Source: an uncultured Flavobacteriaceae bacterium
Lineage (GTDB): Bacteria; Bacteroidota; Bacteroidia; Flavobacteriales; Flavobacteriaceae
Length of the DNA stretch: 64,000 nucleotides
Direction: 5' to 3'
Assembly (NCBI GenBank): GCA_947501625.1
Contig: CANMWN010000002.1
Coordinates: 310,001-374,000, forward strand
The position numbers and the translations under genes were made by a program. Shown in pieces: positions 58,553 through 64,000 of this stretch (the stretch's first letter is position 1; every line of letters begins with the position of its first letter). The notes under the pieces are model-generated. The model saw only the letters and a list, made by a program, of their open reading frames with translations, was not told the DNA's origin and ran no database searches.

Positions 58553-59149
58553 TTAATAAGGTATTACTGCTTCAACAACACCTTGTATTTTTAAATCGCT
58601 AGTCAAAATAATAGGTTGATGCTTTGGATTTTTTGATTTGGGTTTTAAAACAACTATATTATCTCTAAATTGAAATTCCTTAATCGTTGCATCATCTTCA
58701 ATCAAGGCCAAAACGATATCTCCATTTTGTGCGGTCTGTTGTTGTCTAATTAAAACTAGATCGCCGTCTTTAATATTTTCTAAATCCATAGAATCTCCCT
58801 TTGCTTTCAACAGAAAATAATTATGTCCCTTTTTTAATATTTCGTTAGAGACGGAAATTTGTGCCTCAATATTCTCTTGAGCAAATATTGGTAATCCGCA
58901 GGAAACGTCTCCTAGCAAGGGTACTTTAGTTGTCTCCTTAAAACTTTCTTCACCATGCAAATAATCTGTTTTAAGCATTTCTCTTACATCAACTCCTAAT
59001 ATTCTCGCCATTTTAAACAAATCATCTATACTAGGCTGCCTTCTATTCTGTACATATGAATTTATCATGTTATAACTCTTTGCCATTCTTTCAGCCAACC
59101 ATTTTTGTTTAATACCTTTTTCTTCAAGTACTTCTTTAATTCTGTTCAT
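58553..59149 (-). CDS. XRE-S24 LexA/UmuD-like self-cleaving repressor
   Basis: A 198-aa regulator, first gene of the CBASS operon. Residues 1-60 are an XRE helix-turn-helix (KQKWLAERMAKSYNMINSYV); residues about 78-198 are an S24 peptidase domain. The cleavage site is Cys84-Gly85 (DVSCGLPIF), the nucleophile Ser120 (KGDSM), and the general base Lys157 (ATIKEF). The spacings 84-120-157 equal those of UmuD (24-60-97). It should therefore repress the operon and be inactivated by RecA-type signalling during DNA damage. A dyad operator lies just upstream. Confidence 0.88.
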   Translation of the reverse strand: MNRIKEVLEEKGIKQKWLAERMAKSYNMINSYVQNRRQPSIDDLFKMARILGVDVREMLKTDYLHGEESFKETTKVPLLGDVSCGLPIFAQENIEAQISVSNEILKKGHNYFLLKAKGDSMDLENIKDGDLVLIRQQQTAQNGDIVLALIEDDATIKEFQFRDNIVVLKPKSKNPKHQPIILTSDLKIQGVVEAVIPY

Positions 59150-59173
59150 GATCTAATGAATTAGAAATCAATG

Positions 59174-59217
59174 CAAAGTTATAATTATCATAAAAAATAT
59201 CTCATTACATGAGATAT
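59174..59217 (-). promoter_or_regulatory. CBASS operon promoter and repressor operator
   Basis: On the minus strand TAACTTTG (59181-59174) is the -7 box; start predicted near 59169, 20 nt before the repressor ATG. A perfect dyad, ATATCTCAT, 3 nt, ATGAGATAT (59197-59217), covers the place of the -33 element, the classical position for repression. Confidence 0.65.
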
Positions 59218-59575
59218 ATAATATTAACAAAATGATTTATTTATTAACAATCACTAGTGAATCCATATCAACTCTTTTCAATTTGTCAATCATTGTGCCA
59301 TTGAATAAATATTAGTTAAACAGACCTCAAACAGCATAATTGTCAGTTTTTTATAATTATAATTGCCACATTGTCATAAATATTGAAAACATGTTGAATA
59401 TTTCCATTCCACACACATTCACCTACTCTTCTAGCGTCGTTACGTGTAAAAAGTGTTCCATTAACATTGATGAGAAACTTATGTCAAGAAAAAAATAAAG
59501 AAAATGATGTATTAAACTTTCGCTTTTTACCAAAGTTCAAGTAACATAACGCAAGAACATTATAGTACAAATATA
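59218..59575. other. Intergenic region upstream of the CBASS operon
   Basis: About 360 bp with no convincing ORF, terminator or repeat. Composition is AT-rich like the rest of the genome. It may contain the degraded 3' part of the gene remnant next to it. Confidence 0.35.
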
Positions 59576-59773
59576 ATTACTCACAAAAATCTCCATATTT
59601 TAATTTTATAAAATCAATCTTTGATGAAGCAAGCCTATTTTCAAAAAAAGATATTATAAAATATCCTAATTATAAATTATTAAAACACTTAAGTAACTTA
59701 CAATTATTGGTACTTTAAGCCTATTACTAATACTTTTTGTTAAAGTTTCTATAATTTTTGTTGGCTCTTCCAT
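59576..59773 (-). pseudogene. Decayed membrane-protein gene fragment
   Basis: On the minus strand an ATG at 59773 opens MEEPTKIIETLTKSISNRLK..., then VPIIVSYLSVLIIYN and a TAG. Reading past it with a one-base shift gives DIL...FFENRLASSKIDFIKLKYG. The pattern (SYLSVLIIYNWDILFFLFF..., with the Trp codon now TAG) matches the N-terminus of a family of two-helix membrane proteins seen near defence genes, from memory. A nonsense change plus a frameshift make it a remnant. Its -7 box TATATTTG (59797-59790) is intact. Confidence 0.45.
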
Positions 59774-59808
59774 AGTAATTATTTTTTACCAAATATAAGA
59801 ATAAAAAA

Positions 59809-59835
59809 AAGCCGATTGAACTAACAATCGACTTC
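59809..59835 (-). terminator. Intrinsic terminator (minus)
   Basis: AAG-T-CGATTG pairs with CAATCG-G-CTT on the minus strand (one mismatch), followed by T8. It ends the gene at 59856-60287; an extra perfect 8-bp hairpin TTGCATTT/AAATGCAA (59836-59855) lies directly after the stop codon. Confidence 0.75.
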
Positions 59836-59855
59836 TTGCATTTAGAAAAATGCAA

Positions 59856-60287
59856 TTAATTCCTTATTTCGTTATATAATGAAGGATTGGCTTTTAAACC
59901 TTCTGGCGGCGCAACTCCAAGTTCTTCAGCCATTTTTTGACTTGCTTCTTTAAATGCTTTAGGGCTTTCCCAAACTGCAACATTTACCAATTCAAATCTT
60001 GCATTATCTAGGATTGATTGGTGCAATTTTGTAGAAATATATCCTGGTTCTTTTTTAAGAAAATCACGACATGCTTCCCAGTATTTAATTGATTCTTCTA
60101 TTTTACCTTCAGGTACTTCAAATGCGTTTATAAGTGTTATGTGTTCTTTATTACTAGTTTCCATTGTTGATTTATTTTTAGATTCTTCCTTATTATTACA
60201 GGATTGTATACTTGCCATTAAGATCATTACTAAGACCAATCTTGAAACATTCGATACCATTCCTTTTAATTCTTTAACTATATTCAT
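59856..60287 (-). CDS. ABM-like lipoprotein
   Basis: A 143-aa protein with a signal peptide and lipobox (MASIQSCNNKEES). The mature part (ITLINAFEVPEGKIEESIKYWEACRDFLKKEPGYISTKLHQSI...FELVNVAVWESPKAFKEAS) fits the antibiotic-biosynthesis-monooxygenase-like (ABM) dimeric barrel. In other proteins it oxidises quinones or haem, but here there is no cofactor motif. It follows the gene at 60340-61113 by 52 nt and probably belongs to the MarR-controlled unit. Confidence 0.75.
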   Translation of the reverse strand: MNIVKELKGMVSNVSRLVLVMILMASIQSCNNKEESKNKSTMETSNKEHITLINAFEVPEGKIEESIKYWEACRDFLKKEPGYISTKLHQSILDNARFELVNVAVWESPKAFKEASQKMAEELGVAPPEGLKANPSLYNEIRN

Positions 60288-60339
60288 AATTTAATGTTTT
60301 AGTGTTTTCTTATTATTAGTAATTAATTGCGTACACGTA

Positions 60340-61113
60340 TTATTTAGTATCTTCTCCTAACCAAAATACACCTACTGAATACAATTTGAATGATGATATA
60401 TCCTCTTTTACAAAAGGCATTTCATTACACATTTTTTTTGCTTCTTCAAGAGTATTTGCATTGATAAAGAATACAAAATCAGTAACTTCATTTGATTTTT
60501 GTGTACCTTCTATGTCAAAATACACATTTTCAATTTTGCCTTCATTCCACAGTTTTAAAATAATATCTGATTGAGATTTTATTAAATCATCGGAAGCCTT
60601 ATCTAAATTTTTATTTTCCCACACCGAAGCATAAGAAAAAGTAATCCCTTTATTACTTATTTTATCCGAATCTCTACCAAGCCATTTTGTTCCAACTGGA
60701 TAAATTGAATAGCTTGCAATTCGCTCCTTTACAAGTGCTAACTTATTCAACTCTTCCTCTACTTCTTTAAGTGTATTTGCCTTTAAAACAAATGAAACAT
60801 TGGGAAAGTAAGCTAATTTGTCTATTGCAGGATTGGAATTGTAATAGGCATCTGTAATTATATCATCCTTCCAAATACTGTTTATTTCTTCAGAAATTTT
60901 TGCCAAATTATTTTCAACCAATTTCACATCTGTAGTAGTCCACTTCCAAATGATTACAAAATTTTTCCTACCAATTTTAGTATTATCCTTTGTAACTAAC
61001 TCTTTCTGTTCAATTTGTTTCTCGTTTTCCCCTTCCTTTTTAGTATCATTTTGTTTGCAAGATGTGATTATTGATAATAAAAATAGAGGTAATAGTATAA
61101 GTGATTTTTTCAT
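60340..61113 (-). CDS. Lipoprotein with two repeated ferredoxin-like domains
   Basis: A 257-aa lipoprotein (lipobox SIITSCKQND). Two repeats of about 100 residues are visible: FVIIWKWTTTDVKLVENNLAKISEEI...YSIYPVGTKWLG and FSYASVWENKNLDKASDDLIKSQSDI...FKLYSVGVFWLG. Their size and strand-helix pattern suggest a YCII or muconolactone-isomerase-like alpha/beta barrel, duplicated in one chain. Function unknown. A 20-bp MarR-type palindrome covers its promoter. Confidence 0.75.
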   Translation of the reverse strand: MKKSLILLPLFLLSIITSCKQNDTKKEGENEKQIEQKELVTKDNTKIGRKNFVIIWKWTTTDVKLVENNLAKISEEINSIWKDDIITDAYYNSNPAIDKLAYFPNVSFVLKANTLKEVEEELNKLALVKERIASYSIYPVGTKWLGRDSDKISNKGITFSYASVWENKNLDKASDDLIKSQSDIILKLWNEGKIENVYFDIEGTQKSNEVTDFVFFINANTLEEAKKMCNEMPFVKEDISSFKLYSVGVFWLGEDTK

Positions 61114-61137
61114 TTCATTAATTAATTTGCTATAACA

Positions 61138-61158
61138 ATATTTGTCATGACAAATATA
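61138..61158 (-). promoter_or_regulatory. MarR operator over the promoter of the lipoprotein unit
   Basis: ATATTTGTCATGACAAATAT (61138-61157) is a perfect 20-bp palindrome. Its right end is the -7 box on the minus strand (TATATTTG, 61158-61151), and the predicted start (61146) lies in its centre. Binding would block transcription. The same half-site recurs upstream of marR (61634-61643). Confidence 0.7.
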
Positions 61159-61169
61159 TAAATAAAAAT

Positions 61170-61604
61170 TTATTCAATAAGATTATTAATTATTTTTTTA
61201 GATATGTTGTTGTATAAATCCATCTCATTTTTAGTTATTCCTTTAGATATTTTATCTAAAACATCAACGGCTAGTGGCTCCACTAAATCTCGAATTTTAA
61301 TTCCTTTCTTGGTTATTGATAAATTCCAACTACGGCGATCATTGGCATCAGGTTGTCTAACAACTAGGCCCTTCTTCTCGAGTTTATCCAACATTCTAGT
61401 AATGTTAGCATTGTCTTTAAAAGTCAATTTTGCTACTTCTTTTTGTGTTAAATCGTTATTTTCATTTAATCGATTAAGAATTGCCCATTGTTCTGGCGTT
61501 ACATCTATATTATGATTTTTGATTGCAGTACTTAACTCTCTTTTTAATAAAAGTGCTGTCATATTAATAAGATATCCTGCCGATTGATCTAAAAAAGAAC
61601 TCAT
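61170..61604 (-). CDS. MarR family transcription regulator
   Basis: A 144-residue MarR protein with winged helix (TPEQWAILNRLNENNDLTQKEVAKLTFKDNANITRMLDKLEKKGLVVRQPDANDRRSWNLSITKKG, about 36-101) flanked by dimerisation helices. The wing DxNDRR is canonical. Conserved operators lie before its own gene and before the downstream lipoprotein gene, so it is probably an autoregulator controlling the pair at 59856-61113. The inducer is unknown. Confidence 0.92.
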   Translation of the reverse strand: MSSFLDQSAGYLINMTALLLKRELSTAIKNHNIDVTPEQWAILNRLNENNDLTQKEVAKLTFKDNANITRMLDKLEKKGLVVRQPDANDRRSWNLSITKKGIKIRDLVEPLAVDVLDKISKGITKNEMDLYNNISKKIINNLIE

Positions 61605-61612
61605 TTATTTAC

Positions 61613-61644
61613 TTGTCATTTTATTAATTAACATGACAAATATA
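61613..61644 (-). promoter_or_regulatory. Autoregulatory MarR sites and promoter
   Basis: On the minus strand the -7 box TATATTTG (61644-61637) overlaps the half-site ATATTTGTCAT (61643-61633); a second half-site ATGACAA lies at 61619-61613. The two face each other across 13 nt around the predicted start (61632). Confidence 0.6.
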
Positions 61645-61679
61645 ATTTTTTCTAAATATTTAGTACTATCAAGCCATCA

Positions 61680-62138
61680 TTACTTTTGCTTTATCAACAT
61701 ATATGAAAACCCTTGATCATTTTCACCAAGCACATTCACCAACAGTTTATTAGTTTCAATAACCTTGTATTGAATCTTTTTGGGAAAATCGTGCTGTAAA
61801 TTTTCAAAAGACATTAATTCTGTATTACTTTCATTGAGTACAAACTGAATTGCTTTGCCATTATTTTGGTTTGGTACTGTTGCTTCATATACAATTTTAC
61901 CATCCTCAATTTTTATAGACAAAGTTTCAGTTATCCTTTTAGCATCTCCTACCATTTTATAAGATTCTCCACTCAATATACCTTGAGATTGTTCTAGCCA
62001 ATTTTCATAAGTGTTTTTGTTTTCTACTTTCCAAGTTCCAATTAAAATATCGAGTTTTTTTATTTCATTTTGTGCAGTACAAGAAAAGTTAATTGAAACC
62101 ATTACTACATAAACCAATAGTCGTTTAAAGTGTGCCAT
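61680..62138 (-). CDS. DUF6265-like exported protein
   Basis: A 152-aa protein with a signal peptide and a lipobox-like VSINFSCTAQ. The mature part (LDILIGTWKVENKNTYENWLEQSQGILSGESYKM...LSIKIEDGKIVYEATVPNQNNGKAIQFVL...FENLQHDFPKKIQYKV) resembles DUF6265, a small lipocalin-type barrel. No ligand is known. It is separate from the MarR unit. Confidence 0.75.
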   Translation of the reverse strand: MAHFKRLLVYVVMVSINFSCTAQNEIKKLDILIGTWKVENKNTYENWLEQSQGILSGESYKMVGDAKRITETLSIKIEDGKIVYEATVPNQNNGKAIQFVLNESNTELMSFENLQHDFPKKIQYKVIETNKLLVNVLGENDQGFSYMLIKQK

Positions 62139-62207
62139 AATTCTTTATTTAGTTAGACAACAAAACTATTCATACAAAATGGTTAACTATTGTAAAAATC
62201 CGACACT

Positions 62208-63017
62208 CTATTTTTTTAGAAAAAAATTTGCCATTGTTGCTTCATCAAAACCATATTTAGAAGGCTCTTCACCTGTAAATTCCTTAAAATTTTTTATAAA
62301 ATGTGATTGATCATAAAAACCAGAGAGATAAGTAATATCAGACCATTCAAAACCTTTAGATTTCACAAGATTAAAGATATTTGAAAAACGAATTATTCTG
62401 CAATAGAACTTAGGCGAAAGTCCAACATGTGATTTAAAATAGCGTTCTAAACTTCGCTCACTTATTCCTACCTTCTTTAATACTTCTTGTATGGTTAATT
62501 TACCATTATTACTTATAATCATTTGAGTTGCCTTATAGCCATCAGAAATTATTGACTTCTTGGTTGGGAGCAAATTATTCAAAAACCATTTCTCAACTAG
62601 CGCTACTTTTTCTTCAAAACTAATATCACTTTTAGCAATTTTTGAAATTGGTTTTAATTCATCAAGGTTTAACTTATCAATAGCAATAACACTATCAGTA
62701 AGTTTACTCATATCCAAATTAAAAAATGCTTTTAAAGTCCAAGGTTGCAATTTTATTCCAAACATGCCTATTGCACCAGTATTTTGAAGGTGAAAATGAT
62801 TTCTAATCTGTCCGGCAATTAAAGTGTCTTCTTGCTGATACCATTCTCCATCAATATTTGCTTTATAAGGATCCTTATAATGAATTATATATTCTGGATA
62901 ACCATCTGGAATAATCTTTTCAATACTGATTGCAGTATCACTTCCACTATCAATTTCCCAAAAAGACTTTATTAAACTTTTTAATCCATCGCTTGGCTCT
63001 TGTTGCTTATAGTTCAC
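62208..63017 (-). CDS. AraC family transcription regulator
   Basis: A 269-aa regulator. The N-terminal half (about 1-140, SFWEIDSGSDTAISIEKIIPDGYPEYIIHYKDPY..., with NTGAIGMFGIKLQPWTL) is the DUF6597-like sensing domain. The C-terminal AraC domain has two helix-turn-helix units (LTIQEVLKKVGISERSLERYFKSHVGLSPKFYCRIIRF and DITYLSGFYDQSHFIKNFKEFTGEEPSKY). The target is unknown; it lies next to the DUF6265-like gene on the same strand (69-nt gap). Confidence 0.92.
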   Translation of the reverse strand: MNYKQQEPSDGLKSLIKSFWEIDSGSDTAISIEKIIPDGYPEYIIHYKDPYKANIDGEWYQQEDTLIAGQIRNHFHLQNTGAIGMFGIKLQPWTLKAFFNLDMSKLTDSVIAIDKLNLDELKPISKIAKSDISFEEKVALVEKWFLNNLLPTKKSIISDGYKATQMIISNNGKLTIQEVLKKVGISERSLERYFKSHVGLSPKFYCRIIRFSNIFNLVKSKGFEWSDITYLSGFYDQSHFIKNFKEFTGEEPSKYGFDEATMANFFLKK

Positions 63018-63091
63018 TCAATATAGATTTAGTCAAATATATTAATTCAATTTACAAAATAGGTACTTCCCTCCTTCACAATATTAAAACT

Positions 63092-63424
63092 CTAATCTTT
63101 TTTAACTTTCACTACCGAAATAATTTTCTTTATCACACGAATAATAAATTTTGATACTGATTTAGCAAAGCCCTTTTCATACTTATTAATTGATTTTTCT
63201 ATCATAGCAATATCTCTATTGATAGCCTCTTTTTCAAATTGAGTTATAGAACCTTTAATAAGTATTAAATCTCTCTTCATACCATCTTGTTCAAAAGGAC
63301 TTGCCCATTGTTTTAACTCTTCAGCAAGATTGTTCATCAATATATTTATTTCCCCTATTTCGGATGATAAATTCCAAGAATCTTTAATGTCATTCCATGC
63401 ATTCTGTTGTTCTTTACTAGTCAT
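63092..63424 (-). CDS. Small protein paired with an ECF sigma factor
   Basis: A 110-aa hydrophilic, helical protein (WNDIKDSWNLSSEIGEINILMNNLAEELKQW) with a basic amphipathic C-terminus (SKFIIRVIKKIISVVKVKKD) that could touch the membrane. It begins 1 nt after the sigma factor stop. Placement suggests an anti-sigma or partner role, but there is no membrane helix or zinc motif of known anti-sigma families. Function inferred from context only. Confidence 0.65.
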   Translation of the reverse strand: MTSKEQQNAWNDIKDSWNLSSEIGEINILMNNLAEELKQWASPFEQDGMKRDLILIKGSITQFEKEAINRDIAMIEKSINKYEKGFAKSVSKFIIRVIKKIISVVKVKKD

Positions 63425-63425
63425 T

Positions 63426-63932
63426 TTATTTAATTTTTGATGTTATACAATCCAACAATATTTTTCTTATTCGTTTCATTTTTACGGCAATATGATTTTC
63501 TGATAACCCTGTGATGGTAGAAATCTCTTTATATGAAAGATCTTCAAGAGTAAGTATGACAATTGACCTGTCAATATCTTTTAATAGTGAAATACAACTT
63601 TTTAAGGCTTTATATTTAATTGCTTCACTATTATCTTTAGGTTTATCTTCCAATGCAAATTGAATTGAATCTAATCGTGCTGTTTTATAATTTTTTTTAC
63701 TCAGTTTTCCTTTTGAACGTATGCATACATTAAGCGCTATTTTATAAACCCATGTATTAATACTTGAATTTCCTTTAAATGATTTATAAGACTTCCAGAT
63801 TTGATATACGACTTCTTGAAATAAATCTTCAGGTTCAATAGGATTTACTGCATAAATTCTACAAATTCTGAATATCTTACTTTTGTTAACTTCAATAATT
63901 TGCTCAAAAGATTGGTGTTGTTGATTGGACAT
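63426..63932 (-). CDS. ECF-type sigma-70 family sigma factor
   Basis: A 168-aa extracytoplasmic-function sigma factor. Region 2 (EDLFQEVVYQIWKSYKSFKGNSSINTWVYKIALNVCI, about 34-70) binds the -10 element and core polymerase. Region 4 (LKDIDRSIVILTLEDLSYKEISTITGLSENHIAVKMKRIRKIL, about 115-157) binds the -35. It has no fused regulatory domain; the tightly linked 110-aa protein may modulate it. The regulon is unknown. Confidence 0.93.
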   Translation of the reverse strand: MSNQQHQSFEQIIEVNKSKIFRICRIYAVNPIEPEDLFQEVVYQIWKSYKSFKGNSSINTWVYKIALNVCIRSKGKLSKKNYKTARLDSIQFALEDKPKDNSEAIKYKALKSCISLLKDIDRSIVILTLEDLSYKEISTITGLSENHIAVKMKRIRKILLDCITSKIK

Positions 63933-64000
63933 ATATTATTTTTTTCTCTCTATTATAGTTAGTGACAGAAAGTTTATAAATATGACAAAATATATGAAAA

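Noticed and set aside
63933-64000. Operator TGACAAAATAT upstream of the ECF sigma factor as another MarR site
   Set aside because: Only a partial half-site (one extra A) with no symmetric partner; not enough to assign.
1-64000. CRISPR arrays, tRNA, 5S/16S/23S rRNA, insertion sequences
   Set aside because: No regularly spaced identical repeats, T-loop/cloverleaf patterns, rRNA signatures or transposase genes were seen on either strand.

Overview
The window is from a low-GC member of the Bacteroidota, almost certainly a marine-type Flavobacteriaceae. The evidence is a TonB-dependent receptor, three secreted proteins with C-terminal type IX secretion (T9SS) sorting domains, DUF4290 beside murA, bshA (bacillithiol synthesis), near-absence of Shine-Dalgarno sequences, and many copies of the Bacteroidota -7 promoter box TAnnTTTG. 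No tRNA, 5S/16S/23S rRNA, insertion sequence or CRISPR array was recognised.

Layout. 1-3000: end of a TonB-dependent receptor, two small envelope proteins and a class I aminotransferase. 3000-9200: UvrD/PcrA helicase, DUF4290, MurA (with Asp at the usual catalytic Cys position), then grpE-dnaJ behind a -24/-12 (sigma-54-like) promoter. 9200-9640: a probable small RNA and the RNase P RNA gene rnpB. 9700-14440: aconitase, a Crp/Fnr regulator with a likely target lipoprotein, and a TlpA-like thioredoxin. 14480-21840 (minus): a 37-residue candidate protein, class III aminotransferase, OstA-like protein, purA, a Fur-family regulator and relA/spoT. 22000-34450: secreted unknowns, an M48 protease / NlpC / RNA methyltransferase group, a T9SS protein, two amidohydrolase-fold proteins and DUF3810. 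34589-48600: dnaB, a secreted pseudo-asparagine-synthetase, SRPBCC and DUF4287 proteins, M28 peptidase, an N-terminal transketolase half, bshA, a T9SS VCBS protein, aroB, proline dehydrogenase, a LETM1-like protein and typA.

48600-50580 is unusual: an array of TTTCGTGCA boxes, an autoregulated-looking marR gene, then about 1 kb without convincing genes but with at least five long base-paired units that share sequence modules, including small hairpins with CCCC loops. One such hairpin lies over the marR start codon. This looks like an undescribed structured-RNA or operator array.

53426-59855 is a defence locus. Read right to left it holds a LexA/UmuD-like self-cleaving repressor with its own dyad operator, a CD-NTase, a HORMA protein, a TRIP13-like AAA+ ATPase, a SAVED-domain effector whose C-terminal half carries an HExxH metallopeptidase motif, and a 70-residue unknown. 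This is a type III CBASS operon in which a predicted nucleotide-activated metalloprotease takes the place of the usual nuclease. It is flanked by intergenic repeats on one side and a decayed membrane-protein gene on the other.

59856-64000 is a stress/regulatory cluster on the minus strand: two lipoproteins under a MarR regulator whose 20-bp palindromic operator is visible, a lipocalin-like protein, an AraC regulator and an ECF sigma factor with a small partner.

The rnpB promoter calibrates the promoter grammar. P1 of the RNA starts 5 nt after the G of TACCTTTG, and applying that offset elsewhere corrects several start codons and predicts leaderless mRNAs for dnaB and DUF3810.
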